Positions 4,834-6,235 of a DNA stretch of 6,235 nt are shown in pieces. This DNA is from a bacterium (lineage in GTDB: Bacteria; Armatimonadota; HRBIN16), in NCBI GenBank assembly GCA_025057335.1, contig JANWXG010000160.1:1-6235 (forward strand). The letters run 5' to 3'. The position numbers were made by a program, and so were the translations under genes. How positions within the stretch are numbered: the stretch's first letter is position 1; each line of letters opens with the position of its first letter. The notes under the pieces were generated by a model. It had not been told where the DNA came from. It ran no database searches and worked only from the letters and a program-made list of their open reading frames with translations.

Positions 4834-6235
4834 ATGATAGCGTCTTTCCCTGCAGCGGCGGGATGCATTCTCCTTTTGAGCGCGCTGACGATATCTCCCT
4901 TGCAGGGCGCTCCGCCGTTAGACCCGCAATCTGACCCTCGTCTGGCGAGAAAATATAGCCTGTATCATCCCCCTGCGCCCTTGGGCGAGTTGCTACAGGC
5001 GGTATCGAAGCAGACGGGAGTTGCCCTGCGCGTGGAGCGCTCGATAGCACCGCATCGCGCCATACTGGTCACGCACGAGCAACCGCTTGCGGATAGCCTG
5101 AGTAAGCTCGCCGAGGCGTTCGGATTTGCCTGGCGCAAGGTGGAACCGAAAGGCAAGCCTCCCGAGTATACGCTGTACCAAACCGCGCAGGCGCTGTCAC
5201 AACAGCGGTCGGAGTGGAACGAACTGCAACGGCTCAACCAGCGAATCATACAGGGGGCGCTGCGCGAAATCGTTCGAGCGGACGTGTCGCAGCTGGATGC
5301 TATCCGCCGGGAGTACTCGGAACGTCGCAGGGAGCTGCGCGACACGACGAAGACTCCTCGAACTCGAGAGGAAGCAGTCGTCCTGCTCCAGCAGCGGTTC
5401 CTCATCGAAGCGGCGTCCGACTGGCACAGGTGGATTGCTGCCTACATCCTGGCGAAACTGCCTGCTTCCGCCTGGAGACAGTTGGAATCGGGAGACGTAC
5501 TGCACTTCCACACGGCGCAGCCCAATAGTCCCATCCCGCCCAACTACGTGCAAGTGTGGAAATCGTTGCAACAGGAGTCTTTAGACCGCCCATCGCCTCT
5601 CCCCGTCGATGACCGCTGGAGGGAGATCGTCACGCAAAACATACAGGCAGTGGACGGCGGGCGCATCAGCCTGTTCATGCATCCTGTCTCGCGTGCGCTG
5701 ATGTACAGCTTCGCGATGACACAGGGCGAGCTGCCCAGAGTGCATGACAGCTCCAAGCCGCTCTGGTACAGCCTTGCTGAAGTAGCATATCTGTTAGACG
5801 AACTGTTGCAACGTGCGCGCGCCCACGAAGAGAAACCCCCAGCGACGCTGGTACGTAGGCTCTCGCAACCGCTGAAAGAGGTGCGATGGAGCCTGCAGGA
5901 GATGGGAGACGTGGCAGGCAACCTGCTCGCCCGCTTCGCCAGGGAGAACGGGGTGAACCTGGCTGCCGAGTGGTACCCCTACCCTCCGACCACGCTGTAT
6001 GACGTGTTGCTCCTCCGCGAGTGGCAGGCTGCTCCATCCCCCGACTGGAAACTGATGGAGCGGTTCCTTAAGGAGTACGCATACGACCTGCAGGAACAGG
6101 GCGGTTTTGTGCTGGTCACGCAGAGGCTTCGCACACTGCATCGCCAGTATGAGGTGCCGGAGACGCTGGTTCGCCGCTGGCTTTTCCAGCGCGGGCGCGA
6201 GGGGGAGTTGGACATGGAGGATGTGCTGGAGATGG
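4834..6235 (+). CDS. Predicted exported protein with N-terminal STN/secretin-like domain (3' partial)
   Basis: An open frame of 467 codons runs off the right edge without a stop. The ATG at 4834 follows GGGAGG with a 5-base spacing. Residues 1-26 look like a signal peptide: the hydrophobic core CILLLSALTI (11-20) is followed by PLQGA, with cleavage likely near 26. The n-region lacks a basic residue, which weakens the call. Residues about 41-117 fit an STN/secretin N-terminal-type fold: APLGELLQAVSKQTGVALRV, a strand AILVTHE, QPLADSLSKLAEAFGFAWRK, then YTLYQ. Such domains occur at the start of secretins, TonB-linked regulators and many lineage-specific exported proteins. The rest (about 120-467) is mostly helical and charged, and I do not recognise it. 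No beta-barrel or secretin domain is visible in the part present. The spacing of 59 bases after the coiled-coil gene leaves cotranscription possible. Confidence 0.85.
   Translation, partial: MIASFPAAAGCILLLSALTISPLQGAPPLDPQSDPRLARKYSLYHPPAPLGELLQAVSKQTGVALRVERSIAPHRAILVTHEQPLADSLSKLAEAFGFAWRKVEPKGKPPEYTLYQTAQALSQQRSEWNELQRLNQRIIQGALREIVRADVSQLDAIRREYSERRRELRDTTKTPRTREEAVVLLQQRFLIEAASDWHRWIAAYILAKLPASAWRQLESGDVLHFHTAQPNSPIPPNYVQVWKSLQQESLDRPSPLPVDDRWREIVTQNIQAVDGGRISLFMHPVSRALMYSFAMTQGELPRVHDSSKPLWYSLAEVAYLLDELLQRARAHEEKPPATLVRRLSQPLKEVRWSLQEMGDVAGNLLARFARENGVNLAAEWYPYPPTTLYDVLLLREWQAAPSPDWKLMERFLKEYAYDLQEQGGFVLVTQRLRTLHRQYEVPETLVRRWLFQRGREGELDMEDVLEM

Noticed and set aside
4965..6215. Several minus-strand frames of 60-146 codons at the right end
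   Set aside because: All are antisense to one continuous plus-strand frame of 467 codons with a good start site, signal peptide and STN-like domain.
1..6235. tRNA, rRNA, insertion sequence, phage or defence island
   Set aside because: No cloverleaf-like sequence, transposase, terminal inverted repeats, integrase or recognisable defence gene was seen. The nuclease-like domain alone is not enough to claim a defence system.

Overview
The window looks like ordinary bacterial chromosome of medium-high GC, roughly 58-60% by eye. Strong GGAGG-type ribosome binding sites precede five of the six protein genes, intergenic gaps are short, and there is no sign of a phage, insertion sequence, CRISPR array or RNA gene. 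The gene mix recalls thermophilic or deep-branching lineages such as Armatimonadota or Chloroflexota: a heptad-repeat coiled-coil protein with a PD-(D/E)XK-like tail, an exported protein starting with an STN-like domain, and a dispersed-repeat-like CCCTGAGCG...GGGTCTC palindrome. That placement is recollection of family distribution, not proof.

Layout. Positions 1-114 are noncoding, with two short inverted repeats downstream of the first gene. A PLP-dependent trans-sulfuration enzyme (cystathionine gamma-synthase/lyase family) lies on the minus strand at 115-1263. It is divergent from an ACT-domain malic enzyme at 1399-2838 (plus). The 135-bp gap between them holds a good sigma70-type promoter for the minus gene and a perfect CCTGC-TT-GCAGG inverted repeat that may be an operator. 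The malic enzyme converges on a minus-strand operon; a perfect 6-bp hairpin fills the 23-bp gap between the stop codons. In order of transcription that operon is a possible 17-codon leader ORF (3574-3627), a 70-residue four-cysteine protein (3365-3577) and a four-helix membrane protein with four histidines (2862-3368). Successive genes overlap through ATGA, which suggests translational coupling.

A 285-bp intergenic region (3578-3862) separates this operon from two plus-strand genes. The first (3863-4774) encodes a long coiled coil, with nearly identical 42-bp tandem repeats, joined to a PD-(D/E)XK-like domain. The second (4834 to beyond the window end) encodes a predicted exported protein with an N-terminal STN/secretin-like domain; it is open at the right edge.

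How they work together. The first two genes are metabolic: sulfur amino acids and malate/pyruvate. No shared pathway is evident beyond the common divergent promoter region. The least explained unit is the coupled Cys-rich small protein plus His-containing membrane protein, which could be a metal- or heme-handling pair. That is inference only. I found no convincing new defence or mobile system.
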